Shown piece by piece: positions 9,180 to 17,119 of a stretch of 64,000 bases of DNA (its first letter is position 1; each line of letters begins with the position of its first letter). The notes beneath the pieces were generated by a model, which saw nothing but the letters and a program-made list of their open reading frames with translations, was not told the DNA's origin and did not search any database. A program made the position numbers and the translations under genes. The stretch is taken from positions 62,001 through 126,000 of the forward strand of contig JBBIVX010000003.1 in the NCBI GenBank assembly GCA_037439465.1, in the 5' to 3' direction. This DNA comes from Parasulfuritortus sp037439465. Its GTDB lineage: Bacteria > Pseudomonadota > Gammaproteobacteria > Burkholderiales > Thiobacillaceae.

Positions 9180-10637
9180 GTGCACAAGATTTTTCCTATC
9201 GCCCATGTGCTGGGGCTGACGCTGATGCTGTTCAGCCTGGCCTATTTGCCGCCCATCGGCACGGCGTTCTATTACCTTGACGGCACTCTGCCCGCCTTCC
9301 TCGAATCGATGGGCCTCAGCTTCTTTGTGGGGCTGCTCCTTTGGCTCATCACCCGGCGTTATAAGCGCGAGCTCAAGCCGCGCGACGGCTTCTCCCTGGT
9401 CGTGCTGCTGTGGGGAGGCATGGCGGCGGTGGCCACCTTGCCGCTGCTCAAGACCATGCCCTCCCTGAGTTTCACGGATGCCTATTTCGAGACCATTTCC
9501 GGTTTGACCACGACCGGGTCCACTGTACTCTCCGGGCTCGATACGCTACCGCCTACCATCAACCTGTGGCGCTGCGAACTGGTCTGGTTGGGCGGCATGG
9601 GCCTGATCGTGCTGGCTGTGGCCATCCTGCCGCTGCTGGGTGTCGGCGGTATGCAGATGTACAAGGCGGAAACTCCGGGACCGATGAAGGACGCCAAGCT
9701 CACACCGCGCATCACCGAGACGGCGAAGGGACTGTGGCTGGTTTACTTCGGCATCAGCATTGCCTGCGGGCTGGCCTATTGGCTGGCCGGCATGACCGCC
9801 TTCGATGCCATCGTGCATGCCTTCAGCACCATGGGACTGGGCGGTTTCTCCTCGCATGATGCCTCGTTCGGTTATTTCGATTCCACACTCATCGAATTGG
9901 TCAGCATCCTGTTCATGCTGATCGCCGGGGTCAACTTCGCCAGCCACTTTCTGGCCGTGCGCCGGTTCACCCTTGCCCCTTACCGCGATGACCCGGAGGC
10001 ACGCTGGTTCTGGCTGGTCACACTGGTCAGTTGCGTCGGCCTGGCACTCTTCCTGTGGTTGCACCAGGTCTATCCGGATTACATCACCGCTCTGCGCTAT
10101 GCGGCGTTCAACACGGTATCCATAGCCACCTCCACCGGCTATTCCAACACCGACTATAACCTTTGGCCGATGTTCGCGCCCTTGTGGATGTTGTTCCTGT
10201 CCTCTTTCGCTTCCAGTTCCGGCTCAACTGGCGGCGGCATCAAGATGATCCGGGCAGAGTTGCTCATCATGCAGGCACTGCGGGAGTTCTCCAAACTGAT
10301 CCACCCACATGCCATGTTGCCGGTGAAGGTCGGTCAGAACGTGGTCACAAACCAGGTCATCTATGCCGTGCTGGCTTTCTTCTTCCTCTATATCTCCAAC
10401 CTCTCGCTGCTGACCATGCTGCTGACCGCCAGCGGACTGGATATCGTAACCTCCTTCACCGCGGTGGTCGCCTCCATCAACAATACCGGCCCCGGCCTCA
10501 ACCAGGTCGGGCCGGCCACCACCTATGCCTCCCTGAACGATTTCCAGACCTGGGTCTGCATCTATGCCATGCTGGTCGGCCGTCTCGAACTCTTTACCTT
10601 CCTGGTCCTGCTGACGCCAGGCTTCTGGAAGAAATGA
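9180..10637 (+). CDS. trkH: Trk potassium transporter, membrane subunit TrkH
   Basis: Potassium channel-like membrane subunit, 485 residues with about ten to twelve hydrophobic helices. The selectivity-filter repeats are visible, including TTTGSTVLS (near residue 110), STMGLGGFSSHD (near 217), TSTGYSNTDY (near 320) and NNTGPGLNQVGP (near 440). The start is GTG at 9180, two bases after trkA. Its stop overlaps the next gene in an ATGA. Confidence 0.95.
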   Translation: MHKIFPIAHVLGLTLMLFSLAYLPPIGTAFYYLDGTLPAFLESMGLSFFVGLLLWLITRRYKRELKPRDGFSLVVLLWGGMAAVATLPLLKTMPSLSFTDAYFETISGLTTTGSTVLSGLDTLPPTINLWRCELVWLGGMGLIVLAVAILPLLGVGGMQMYKAETPGPMKDAKLTPRITETAKGLWLVYFGISIACGLAYWLAGMTAFDAIVHAFSTMGLGGFSSHDASFGYFDSTLIELVSILFMLIAGVNFASHFLAVRRFTLAPYRDDPEARWFWLVTLVSCVGLALFLWLHQVYPDYITALRYAAFNTVSIATSTGYSNTDYNLWPMFAPLWMLFLSSFASSSGSTGGGIKMIRAELLIMQALREFSKLIHPHAMLPVKVGQNVVTNQVIYAVLAFFFLYISNLSLLTMLLTASGLDIVTSFTAVVASINNTGPGLNQVGPATTYASLNDFQTWVCIYAMLVGRLELFTFLVLLTPGFWKK

Positions 10638-10960
10638 GCACTTTGGATAATCTCGAGCGTCTGCTCGCCCAGGGCAAAGATGGGGCGCTGTTGCGATATG
10701 GCCTAGGCAACGAATACCTCAAGGCCGGCCGGGTGGCCGAGGCGGCGGCACAGTTGCGCGCCGCGCTGGCGCTAGACCCAAACTATTCCGCCGCCTGGAA
10801 ACTCCTGGGACGGGCACTGACCGCCAGCGGTGAATACGACACGGCCCTGGCCGCCTATACCGAAGGCATCACCGTGGCGGAGAAAAAGGGGGATGTCCAG
10901 GCGGCAAAGGAAATGAGGGTGTTTGCCCAACGGATTGCAAAACAACGGGCGGGTGGATGA
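10634..10960 (+). CDS. Small TPR-repeat protein
   Basis: A 108-residue protein consisting essentially of two to three tetratricopeptide repeats (LRYGLGNEYLKAGRVAEAA..., WKLLGRALTASGEYDTALAAY...) with a lysine-rich C-terminal helix. It starts with the ATG that overlaps the trkH stop, so it is the last gene of the ntrYX-trkAH run. TPR proteins serve as protein-protein adaptors; a partner cannot be named. No signal peptide is seen, so it is probably cytosolic. Confidence 0.8.
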   Translation: MSTLDNLERLLAQGKDGALLRYGLGNEYLKAGRVAEAAAQLRAALALDPNYSAAWKLLGRALTASGEYDTALAAYTEGITVAEKKGDVQAAKEMRVFAQRIAKQRAGG

Positions 10961-11024
10961 CGTCACCCCACCCATGGGCTAACATCAGCCATCGGCAATC
11001 GTCATTTGGAATCAGGAGTCTCCC

Positions 11025-11291
11025 ATGGCACGTATGGTGCAGTGCGTAAAACTCGGGCGCGAGGCTGAAGGTCTCGACTTTCCGCCCTATCCCGGCGAAC
11101 TCGGCAAGCGCGTCTTCGAGAACGTTTCAAAAGAGGCCTGGCAGGGCTGGGTCCGGCTGCAGACCATGATCATCAACGAAAACCGGCTCAATCTGGCCGA
11201 TGCCCAGCACCGCAAATACCTGATGGAACAGGCGGAGAAGTATTTCTTCGGCGAGGGCGTCGGCGCACCCCAGGGTTATGTCGCCCACTGA
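11025..11291 (+). CDS. yggX: Fe(II)-trafficking / oxidative-damage protection protein
   Basis: An 88-residue YggX-family protein, which helps keep iron-sulfur clusters intact and limits damage from superoxide. The family markers are clear: Cys7 in the N-terminal strand, the EAEGLDFPPYPGELGKR motif, SKEAWQGW, and INENRLNLADAQHRKYL. An AGGAG ribosome site precedes the ATG at 11025. The ubiE start follows two bases after the stop. Confidence 0.95.
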   Translation: MARMVQCVKLGREAEGLDFPPYPGELGKRVFENVSKEAWQGWVRLQTMIINENRLNLADAQHRKYLMEQAEKYFFGEGVGAPQGYVAH

Positions 11292-11292
11292 C

Positions 11293-12033
11293 ATGGCGGA
11301 AGACAAGACCACCCACTTCGGCTATCAGACCGTGGCCGAGGCCGAGAAGGCCGCCAGGGTTGCGGAAGTATTCCATTCCGTGGCCGGCCGTTATGACCTG
11401 ATGAACGACCTCATGTCGGCCGGTCTGCACCGGGTGTGGAAGCGTTTTCTTCAGCTCAAGGCCAATGTTCGACCCGGCTATCGTTGCCTGGACATCGCCG
11501 GCGGCACCGGCGACGTCTCCCGTCTTTTGGCCAAGGATGCCGGGCCTTCCGGCCAGGTCTGGCTGACCGACATCAACGGCTCCATGCTCGGCGTCGGCCG
11601 CGACCGTCTGCTCGACGAGGGCATGATGCTGCCGGTAGCCCAGTGCGACGCCGAGAAGCTGCCCTTTCCGGATGACTGGTTCGATCTGGTGACGGTGGCC
11701 TTCGGCCTGCGCAACATGACCCACAAGGAACAGGCGCTGGCCGAGATGCGCCGCGTGCTGAAGCCCGGCGGCAAAGTGATGGTGCTGGAATTCTCCCGCG
11801 TCTGGAAACCGCTGGCGCCGCTCTATGACCTCTATTCCTTCCAGGTCCTGCCGCGCATGGGCGAACTGGTGGCCAAGGATTCGGCCAGCTACAAGTACCT
11901 GGCCGAATCCATCCGCATGCACCCCGATCAGGAGACGTTGAAGGGCCTGATGGAACAGGTAGGCTTCAAACGGGTGGACTACCATAACCTGACCGCCGGT
12001 GTGGTCGCCTTGCACGTGGGTTACAAGGTGTGA
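11293..12033 (+). CDS. ubiE: Ubiquinone/menaquinone biosynthesis C-methyltransferase
   Basis: SAM-dependent methyltransferase that C-methylates the quinone ring. The product has 246 residues. Motif I is DIAGGTGDVSR, and the family signatures YDLMNDLMSAGLHRVWK and FGLRNMT are present. I chose the ATG at 11293 because homologues begin with a similar short polar leader; an in-frame ATG at 11278, inside yggX, is also possible. The gene is convergent with greB; the short spacer holds a 12-bp palindrome (12079-12090) but no clear terminator. Confidence 0.95.
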   Translation: MAEDKTTHFGYQTVAEAEKAARVAEVFHSVAGRYDLMNDLMSAGLHRVWKRFLQLKANVRPGYRCLDIAGGTGDVSRLLAKDAGPSGQVWLTDINGSMLGVGRDRLLDEGMMLPVAQCDAEKLPFPDDWFDLVTVAFGLRNMTHKEQALAEMRRVLKPGGKVMVLEFSRVWKPLAPLYDLYSFQVLPRMGELVAKDSASYKYLAESIRMHPDQETLKGLMEQVGFKRVDYHNLTAGVVALHVGYKV

Positions 12034-12100
12034 CGAAACCCACGCCACCCGTCACGCCGTTAGAGTCATGCTCTGCTTGTCACCGGTGACATCTCACGCC

Positions 12101-12661
12101 TCAATCCAGCGCCTCGTACACCACCTCGACGATTTCCAGTTCCCGCCAGCCGCCGGGTGCCTGAAAACGCACGCTGTCGCCCAGTTCTGCTTTCAGTAGG
12201 GCGCGCGCCAGTGGCGATATCCAGGAGATGCGGCCGCGACCGGGGTCCGCTTCGTCGATGCCCACCAGGCTGTAGCTGGCGGTGTCGCCAGTGACCGCGT
12301 CCAGTACCGTCACGGTGGCGCCGAAATACACCCTGTCCGTCGCCTCCCGGTCACGCGGGTCCACCACGACGGCGTTTTCCAGGCGCTTGGACAGGAAACG
12401 GATGCGCCGGTCAATCTCCCGCAGACGCCTTTTGCCATAGATGTAATCACCATTTTCCGAGCGGTCACCATTGCCGGCCGCCCAGGACACCACGCTCACC
12501 ACCTCCGGCCGTTCCACCCGTATGAGCTGGTTCAACTCCGCCAGCAGACGGGCGTGACCGTGGGGAGTCATGTAATTGCGGAGGCCAGGCGGCAGCGGCG
12601 AGGACGCTTCGTTGCCGTCCTCACTCTCCGCCTGCTCATTGCGGACGAAGGCCTTGTTCAT
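12101..12661 (-). CDS. greB: Transcription elongation factor GreB
   Basis: Binds RNA polymerase and triggers cleavage of backtracked RNA. The product has 186 residues, a little longer than usual because of an acidic N-terminal leader of about 28 residues. The coiled-coil signature is GreB-like: GDRSENGDYIYGKRRLREID, with the acidic tip preceding the tyrosine pair and KRRLRE helix, followed by the FKBP-like C-terminal domain. Its ATG overlaps the mlaA stop in an ATGA, so the two are co-transcribed. Confidence 0.93.
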   Translation of the reverse strand: MNKAFVRNEQAESEDGNEASSPLPPGLRNYMTPHGHARLLAELNQLIRVERPEVVSVVSWAAGNGDRSENGDYIYGKRRLREIDRRIRFLSKRLENAVVVDPRDREATDRVYFGATVTVLDAVTGDTASYSLVGIDEADPGRGRISWISPLARALLKAELGDSVRFQAPGGWRELEIVEVVYEALD

Positions 12662-13353
12662 TCCAGGCGGGGCGGCCTGCCGTCGTAAACCTGGGCCGCG
12701 CGGCGGTCGAGATAGAAGTCGCGGCTGAATTCGTAGCTATCCAGCGCCGCCTCCTCGATGGCCTGCTTGGCCTCAATCAGGTCGGCCCGACGGCTCACGA
12801 TGCGCAGCGCCACGCCGGCATTACGGCTGGCCACAGCGCCTTTGCGATAAACCGGGTCGGCATAGGTGCCGTCCACCACCAGACCGGCCCCATCCCGGAA
12901 ACTGCTGGGGCCAAAGATCGGCAGCACCAGGTAGGGGCCGCTGCCCAGCCCCCAGCGGCCGAGGGTCTGGCCGAAATCCTCGTCATGCTTCTTCAGCCCC
13001 ATCTCCGACGCCACATCCACCAGGCCGAACACCCCGAAGCCGGTGTTGAAGGCAAGCCGCAGGAAATCGGAAGCCGCCTGTTCTGCCTTGAACTGGAGCA
13101 GATCGTTGGCGAGCACGCTGACGTCATCCAGATTGGAAAAGGCATTGCTGACCGCGATCTGCGCCGGTCGCGGCAGGGCGGCCCTATAACCAGTCGCCAG
13201 CGGTTTGAGCGCCACATGATCGACCACGTCGTTAAAAGAATGAACGGCACGGTTCATCGGCTCCAGTGGATCGCGCGGATCCCCATTGACGGCGCACCCA
13301 GTCAGTGTCAACGCGCTGATCAGAGCGTAGAGCCGTCTACCCTGTGTCTTCAT
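12658..13353 (-). CDS. mlaA: MlaA (VacJ) outer-membrane lipoprotein
   Basis: Part of the Mla system that removes misplaced phospholipids from the outer leaflet of the outer membrane. With the ATG at 13353 the product has 231 residues and a lipoprotein signal ending LTLTGC (Cys20). The family hallmarks DPLEPMNRAVHSFN, FGVFGLVDVAS, DFGQTLGRWG and GPYLVLPIFGPSS are all present. A TTG two codons upstream is less likely as a start. The MlaFEDBC transporter genes are not in the window, so this is a stand-alone copy next to greB. Confidence 0.93.
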   Translation of the reverse strand: MKTQGRRLYALISALTLTGCAVNGDPRDPLEPMNRAVHSFNDVVDHVALKPLATGYRAALPRPAQIAVSNAFSNLDDVSVLANDLLQFKAEQAASDFLRLAFNTGFGVFGLVDVASEMGLKKHDEDFGQTLGRWGLGSGPYLVLPIFGPSSFRDGAGLVVDGTYADPVYRKGAVASRNAGVALRIVSRRADLIEAKQAIEEAALDSYEFSRDFYLDRRAAQVYDGRPPRLE

Positions 13354-13451
13354 GTCCAAACCCGATGCCTTTCGGTCAAAGTTTTTTTATATTTGACGCC
13401 AATCTTACTAAAAAGGTCTGCGTCCAGTGAACAAAACTCACCAAAATCCGC

Positions 13452-13480
13452 TTTACAGGTCAATAACCTGTCGTTAGAAT
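13452..13480 (+). promoter_or_regulatory. Promoter of the tRNA-Ala/tRNA-Glu operon
   Basis: TTTACA (13452-13457) and TAGAAT (13475-13480) are separated by exactly 17 bases and each matches the sigma-70 consensus at five of six positions. A GC-rich stretch (TCGCGCC) follows the -10 box, as in stringently controlled stable-RNA promoters. The spacer contains a dyad ACAGGT-N5-ACCTGT (13455-13471) that overlaps the -35 box and could be an operator or chance. Confidence 0.75.
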
Positions 13481-13493
13481 TCGCGCCTCTTTC

Positions 13494-13569
<76 letters not shown>

Positions 13570-13592
13570 AAAGATTACGCTTTCTAGGTCAA

Positions 13593-13668
13593 GTCCCTAT
13601 CGTCTAGAGGCCTAGGACATCGCCCTTTCACGGCGGTAACCGGGGTTCGAATCCCCGTGGGGACGCCA
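13593..13668 (+). tRNA. tRNA-Glu (anticodon TTC)
   Basis: A complete 76-base cloverleaf: acceptor stem GTCCCTA-type pairing with the GGGGAC 3' strand, anticodon loop CTTTCAC with anticodon TTC, T arm CGGGG/CCCCG with TTCGAAT loop, and encoded GCCA end. It lies 23 bases after tRNA-Ala. An intrinsic terminator and then a decayed gene follow, so its 3' end may have served as an integration site. Confidence 0.97.
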
Positions 13669-13687
13669 GAACAAACGCTGGCAAAAC

Positions 13688-13716
13688 AAGGGCTTGCAGA
13701 GATGCAAGCCCTTTTC
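13688..13716 (+). terminator. Intrinsic terminator of the tRNA operon
   Basis: A perfect 11-bp stem AAGGGCTTGCA / TGCAAGCCCTT with a GAGA tetraloop, followed by TTTT-type T-run. It lies 20 bases after the tRNA-Glu gene and is in the right orientation to end the tRNA operon. Confidence 0.85.
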
Positions 13717-13768
13717 ATGTGTGGCGACGGGTAACTGACGGGTAACTCGTGGTTTTTGCGAAACAGAT

Positions 13769-14030
13769 TCAATCCATGAATCTGTCCAGCCATCCAAACC
13801 GCTTCACCATACCGGCGAGCGATATACCGACCAGCGCGTCATGCTCGGCCTTCAGCCGTTCGAAAGTGCGCCAGTGCATGCCCCTGGTCTTGAGGCCATT
13901 GCCGTTCAGGATGCCCGGCTCCCACCCCAGCTTGTCGTGGATTCGATGCGCGCGCCAAAAAGTCCAGTCGTGGCCGACTTCGCGCTGGCTCTCTTATCCA
14001 GAACAGTGGCCGACATCGCCAAATCACACC
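13769..14030 (-). pseudogene. Decayed 3' remnant of an uncharacterised zinc-ribbon-like protein
   Basis: On the minus strand a reading frame closed by TGA at 13769-13771 encodes about 70 residues ending in KTRGMHWRTFERLKAEHD and a short hydrophobic-basic tail. Upstream the frame gives ESQREVGHDW, preceded at once by an in-frame TAA and, with a one-base shift, by a CRHC-like stretch. From memory this matches the C-terminal half of a widespread uncharacterised family with zinc-ribbon cysteines, then ESQRE, then KPKGMHWRTFERL. The in-frame stop, the frameshift and the missing start mark it as a pseudogene. The spacer 13669-14072 holds otherwise only the tRNA terminator and a tandem GACGGGTAACT duplication near 13727-13748. 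Confidence 0.45.
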
Positions 14031-14072
14031 GGCATAGTAGACTGAGAGCGTCAGTTCCTACCGCGAGTGCCC

Positions 14073-15833
14073 ATGTCGTCAGACCGCCGTCTCGACGCTA
14101 TCCTCGACCGTCACCGGCGGCGGCCGCAGGCCGTGTTGCAGGTGCTGATCGACATTCAAGCCGCCTGGAACCACATCCCGGCCGGCGCCGACATGGCCGT
14201 AGCCGCCGCCCTGGACCTGCCGCTGGCGCGGGTGCGCGGGGTAATCGGGTTTTACAGCTTTTTGTCGGCGGAGCCTTGCGGACGCTATCGCCTGCTTTTT
14301 TCCGATGACATCACCGACCGCCTGGCGGGCAGCCGGGAACTCATGCGCGAGCTTGGCAGCCGGTTGTGGCTGGAGCCGGATAAGGTCTCCGAAGATGGTC
14401 TGGTCAGTTTTGGCACCACCTCCTGCATCGGCCTGTGCGACCAAGGTCCGGCCCTGCTGGTGAACGGTCGCGCCATCACCCGTCTTGATCGCCAACGGGT
14501 GCGCACCATAGCCGAGCTGATCCGCGCGGAGGCGTCGCTTGCCGATTGGCCGGCCGACTTTTTCCGGGTGGATGACAACATCCAGCGCCGCGATCTGCTG
14601 CTTGGCGAACCACCCCCGACCGACGAGACCGTGGAGACCGCCCGGGCCCTGGGCGCGGCTGCCATCGTCGAACGGCTACGGCGTGCCGGCCTGCGCGGCC
14701 GCGGCGGCGCCGGTTTCCCCACCGCCAGCAAATGGGCGGCCTGCCGTGCAGCCAGCGGCAACCGCGTCGTGGTGTGCAACGCTGACGAGGGTGAGCCGGG
14801 CGCCTTCAAGGATCGTGTACTGCTCACCCGCCATGCCGATTTGCTGATCGCAGGAATGTGCGTTTGCGCCCTCGCCATCGGCGCCCGCCAGGGGTTCATT
14901 TACCTGCGCGGCGAATACCGTTATCTGCAAATGCACCTGGAAACCGTGCTTGCCCGCCAGCGGGCAGCCGGGCAACTGGGAGACGGCTTCGACATCGCCC
15001 TCCACCTCGGCGCCGGCGCCTACATCTGCGGCGAGGAATCGGCCCTGCTCGAATCGCTGGAAGGCAAACGCGGCATACCGCGCAGCCGCCCGCCTTTTCC
15101 GGTGGCGCACGGCTACCTGGGCCAGCCTACCGTGGTCGACAATGTCGAAACGCTGTGTGCCGCCGCCTGGATCACTGGGCACGGCGAGGCGGCCTGGCGG
15201 GCACGTGGTACTCAACAATCCAGCGGCACCAAGCTGCTCTCTATTGCCGGCGATTGCGCCCGGCCCGGCGTCTACGAATATCCGTTCGGCGTGACGGTGC
15301 GGCAGGTGCTGGCCGACTGCGGCGCCAGCGACACTCTCGCCGTGCAGGTGGGCGGGCCTTCCGGCACCTGTATCGGAGCAGATGGATTCGAGCGCCGGCT
15401 CGGCTTCGAGGACCTCCCCACGGCCGGACCCTTCATCGTTTTCGATAGCCGCCGCGACCCGTTCGAGATCGCCCGCGCCTACACCCATTTCTTCGCCCAT
15501 GAATCCTGCGGCTTCTGCACGCCCTGCCGGGTCGGCACAGCCATGCTGGCCGCGGTCATGGACAAGATCGCCGCCGGCCACGGCACCCGCCACGAGATCG
15601 ACGAGATCGGCCGACTCGATCGGGCGCTGCGCCAATCCGCCCACTGCGGCCTCGGACGCACCGCCTGCAACCCGACCCTGGATGTTCTCGAGCGCTTCCG
15701 TCCGGCCTTCGAGCGGCGGTTGAAGTCGCTCGATTTCGAACCGGCTTTCGACCTCGATGGCGCGCTGGCCAGCGCCCGCGCCATGACCGGTCGCGACGAT
15801 GCCGGGGCACACCTGAGCGAGGAGGGGAGATGA
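14073..15833 (+). CDS. hoxF: NAD-reducing hydrogenase, diaphorase subunit HoxF
   Basis: FMN-binding subunit that passes electrons from H2 to NAD+ in the soluble bidirectional hydrogenase. The product has 586 residues and fuses a NuoE-like N-terminal domain (about 1-150) to a NuoF-like domain. NAD/FMN motifs RGRGGAGFPTASKW (from 208) and NADEGEPGAFKDR (from 236), GAGAYICGEES, and the 4Fe-4S motif CGFCTPC with a later Cys are present. In the N-terminal [2Fe-2S] site Cys69, Cys118 and Cys122 are kept, but the fourth expected ligand is Ser77. The ATG at 14073 is used; a GTG two codons earlier is also possible. No clear promoter is visible. The hoxU start overlaps its stop. Confidence 0.95.
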   Translation: MSSDRRLDAILDRHRRRPQAVLQVLIDIQAAWNHIPAGADMAVAAALDLPLARVRGVIGFYSFLSAEPCGRYRLLFSDDITDRLAGSRELMRELGSRLWLEPDKVSEDGLVSFGTTSCIGLCDQGPALLVNGRAITRLDRQRVRTIAELIRAEASLADWPADFFRVDDNIQRRDLLLGEPPPTDETVETARALGAAAIVERLRRAGLRGRGGAGFPTASKWAACRAASGNRVVVCNADEGEPGAFKDRVLLTRHADLLIAGMCVCALAIGARQGFIYLRGEYRYLQMHLETVLARQRAAGQLGDGFDIALHLGAGAYICGEESALLESLEGKRGIPRSRPPFPVAHGYLGQPTVVDNVETLCAAAWITGHGEAAWRARGTQQSSGTKLLSIAGDCARPGVYEYPFGVTVRQVLADCGASDTLAVQVGGPSGTCIGADGFERRLGFEDLPTAGPFIVFDSRRDPFEIARAYTHFFAHESCGFCTPCRVGTAMLAAVMDKIAAGHGTRHEIDEIGRLDRALRQSAHCGLGRTACNPTLDVLERFRPAFERRLKSLDFEPAFDLDGALASARAMTGRDDAGAHLSEEGR

Positions 15834-16579
15834 ACGCCACCTTCGACCTGGACGGACGGCTCGTCCCCTTCACACCTGGGCAGAGTGTATTGCAAGCCGC
15901 CCTGGCGGCGGGGCGTTACATCCCGCACCTGTGCTATCACCCGGAATTCAAACCGCATGGCAGTTGCAAGCTATGCACGGTAGAGACGGCCGGCCGCACC
16001 GCCGCCGCCTGCACCCTGCCGGCGGCGGCGGGGATGGCGGTGGCCAGCGCCAGCGCGGAGCTCGACGCGCTGCGCCGTACCCTGATCCAGATGCTGTTCG
16101 CCGAAGGCAACCACTTTTGCCCGTCCTGCGAGAAAAGCGGCGACTGCCTGCTGCAGGCGCTGGGCTATGATCTCGGCGTCCTAACCGCCGGTTTCCGCCA
16201 CTTTTTCCCCGCCCGCCCGGTGGACGCGAGTCACCCCGACCTTTTGCTTGATTTCAACCGCTGCATACTGTGCGAGCTCTGCGTGCGCGCTTCCTGCGAA
16301 GTGGACGGCAAATGCGTGTTCGCTTTGTCCGGGCGCGGCCTGGACAAGCACCTCATCGTCAACGCCGAGTCAGGCCGGCTGGCCGATACCGACATCACCC
16401 TGAGCGACAAGGCGGTGGCGGTCTGTCCGGTCGGCGCCATCCTTAAAAAAAGGGTCGGCTTCGCCATACCCATCGGCCGTCGCCGCTTCGATCTGTCGCC
16501 GATCAGTGCCCAGGCACTGGCCGATGCGCCCCGGCCGCAGGCGCCGGGCACGCCCTGTGACGCCTGCGAGAAGGGCTGA
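15830..16579 (+). CDS. hoxU: NAD-reducing hydrogenase, iron-sulfur subunit HoxU
   Basis: Electron-relay subunit related to the N-terminal part of NuoG. The 249-residue product carries a plant-type [2Fe-2S] site (Cys35, Cys46, Cys49, Cys61), a His-ligated [4Fe-4S] site (His95, Cys97, Cys100, Cys106) and a further [4Fe-4S] site (Cys145, Cys148, Cys151, Cys199), with additional Cys156 and Cys162. An extra CxxC pair (Cys233, Cys236) sits at the extreme C terminus. It overlaps hoxF in an ATGA, and hoxY begins three bases after its stop. Confidence 0.95.
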   Translation: MNATFDLDGRLVPFTPGQSVLQAALAAGRYIPHLCYHPEFKPHGSCKLCTVETAGRTAAACTLPAAAGMAVASASAELDALRRTLIQMLFAEGNHFCPSCEKSGDCLLQALGYDLGVLTAGFRHFFPARPVDASHPDLLLDFNRCILCELCVRASCEVDGKCVFALSGRGLDKHLIVNAESGRLADTDITLSDKAVAVCPVGAILKKRVGFAIPIGRRRFDLSPISAQALADAPRPQAPGTPCDACEKG

Positions 16580-16582
16580 GGC

Positions 16583-17119
16583 ATGGCCAGGCTACGCCTC
16601 GCCACCACATCGCTGGCCGGCTGTTTCGGCTGTCACATGTCTCTGCTCGATGGCGACGCGCGCCTCATCGACCTGCTCGCCCAGGTGGAGTTCGACCGCA
16701 GCCCGTTCACCGACATCAAGCGCTGCGGCCAGTGCGACCTCGGTCTCATCGAGGGCGGTGTGTGCAACGCGGAAAATGTCCAGGTACTGCGCGAATTCCG
16801 CCGCCACTGCCGGGTGCTGGTGGCGGTTGGCTCTTGCGCCATCACCGGCGGCCTGCCAGCCCAGCGCAACCACCTCGATCTCGGTGCCTGCCTGACCGAG
16901 GTCTACCTGACCGAGCCGGGCCTCGACCATGGAGGCATTCCCGACGACCCCGAGCTGCCGCTACCGCTGGACAAGGTGCACCCGCTGCATGAGGTGGTCA
17001 AGGTGGATTATTTCCTGCCTGGCTGCCCGCCCTCGGCGGAGGCCATCTGGCAGTTCATGACCGATCTGATCGCCGGCCGGACGCCCAAGCTGGGCCGTGG
17101 ACTGATTCAATATGACTGA
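16583..17119 (+). CDS. hoxY: NAD-reducing hydrogenase, small subunit HoxY
   Basis: Small subunit of the [NiFe] module, holding the proximal [4Fe-4S] cluster that takes electrons from the active site in HoxH. It has 178 residues with no Tat signal, as expected for a soluble enzyme. Cluster residues are in SLAGCFGCHMS (Cys14, Cys17), CGQCDLG, VGSCAITGG and LPGCPPS. Its last codons overlap the hoxH start by eight bases. Confidence 0.95.
   Translation: MARLRLATTSLAGCFGCHMSLLDGDARLIDLLAQVEFDRSPFTDIKRCGQCDLGLIEGGVCNAENVQVLREFRRHCRVLVAVGSCAITGGLPAQRNHLDLGACLTEVYLTEPGLDHGGIPDDPELPLPLDKVHPLHEVVKVDYFLPGCPPSAEAIWQFMTDLIAGRTPKLGRGLIQYD

Noticed and set aside
12079..12090. Palindrome GTCACCGGTGAC between ubiE and greB as a terminator
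   Set aside because: It has no loop and no T-run; six-base arms are weak evidence.
13584..13797. Short minus-strand frames over the tRNA-Glu gene
   Set aside because: They translate the tRNA itself and are a well-known false gene type.
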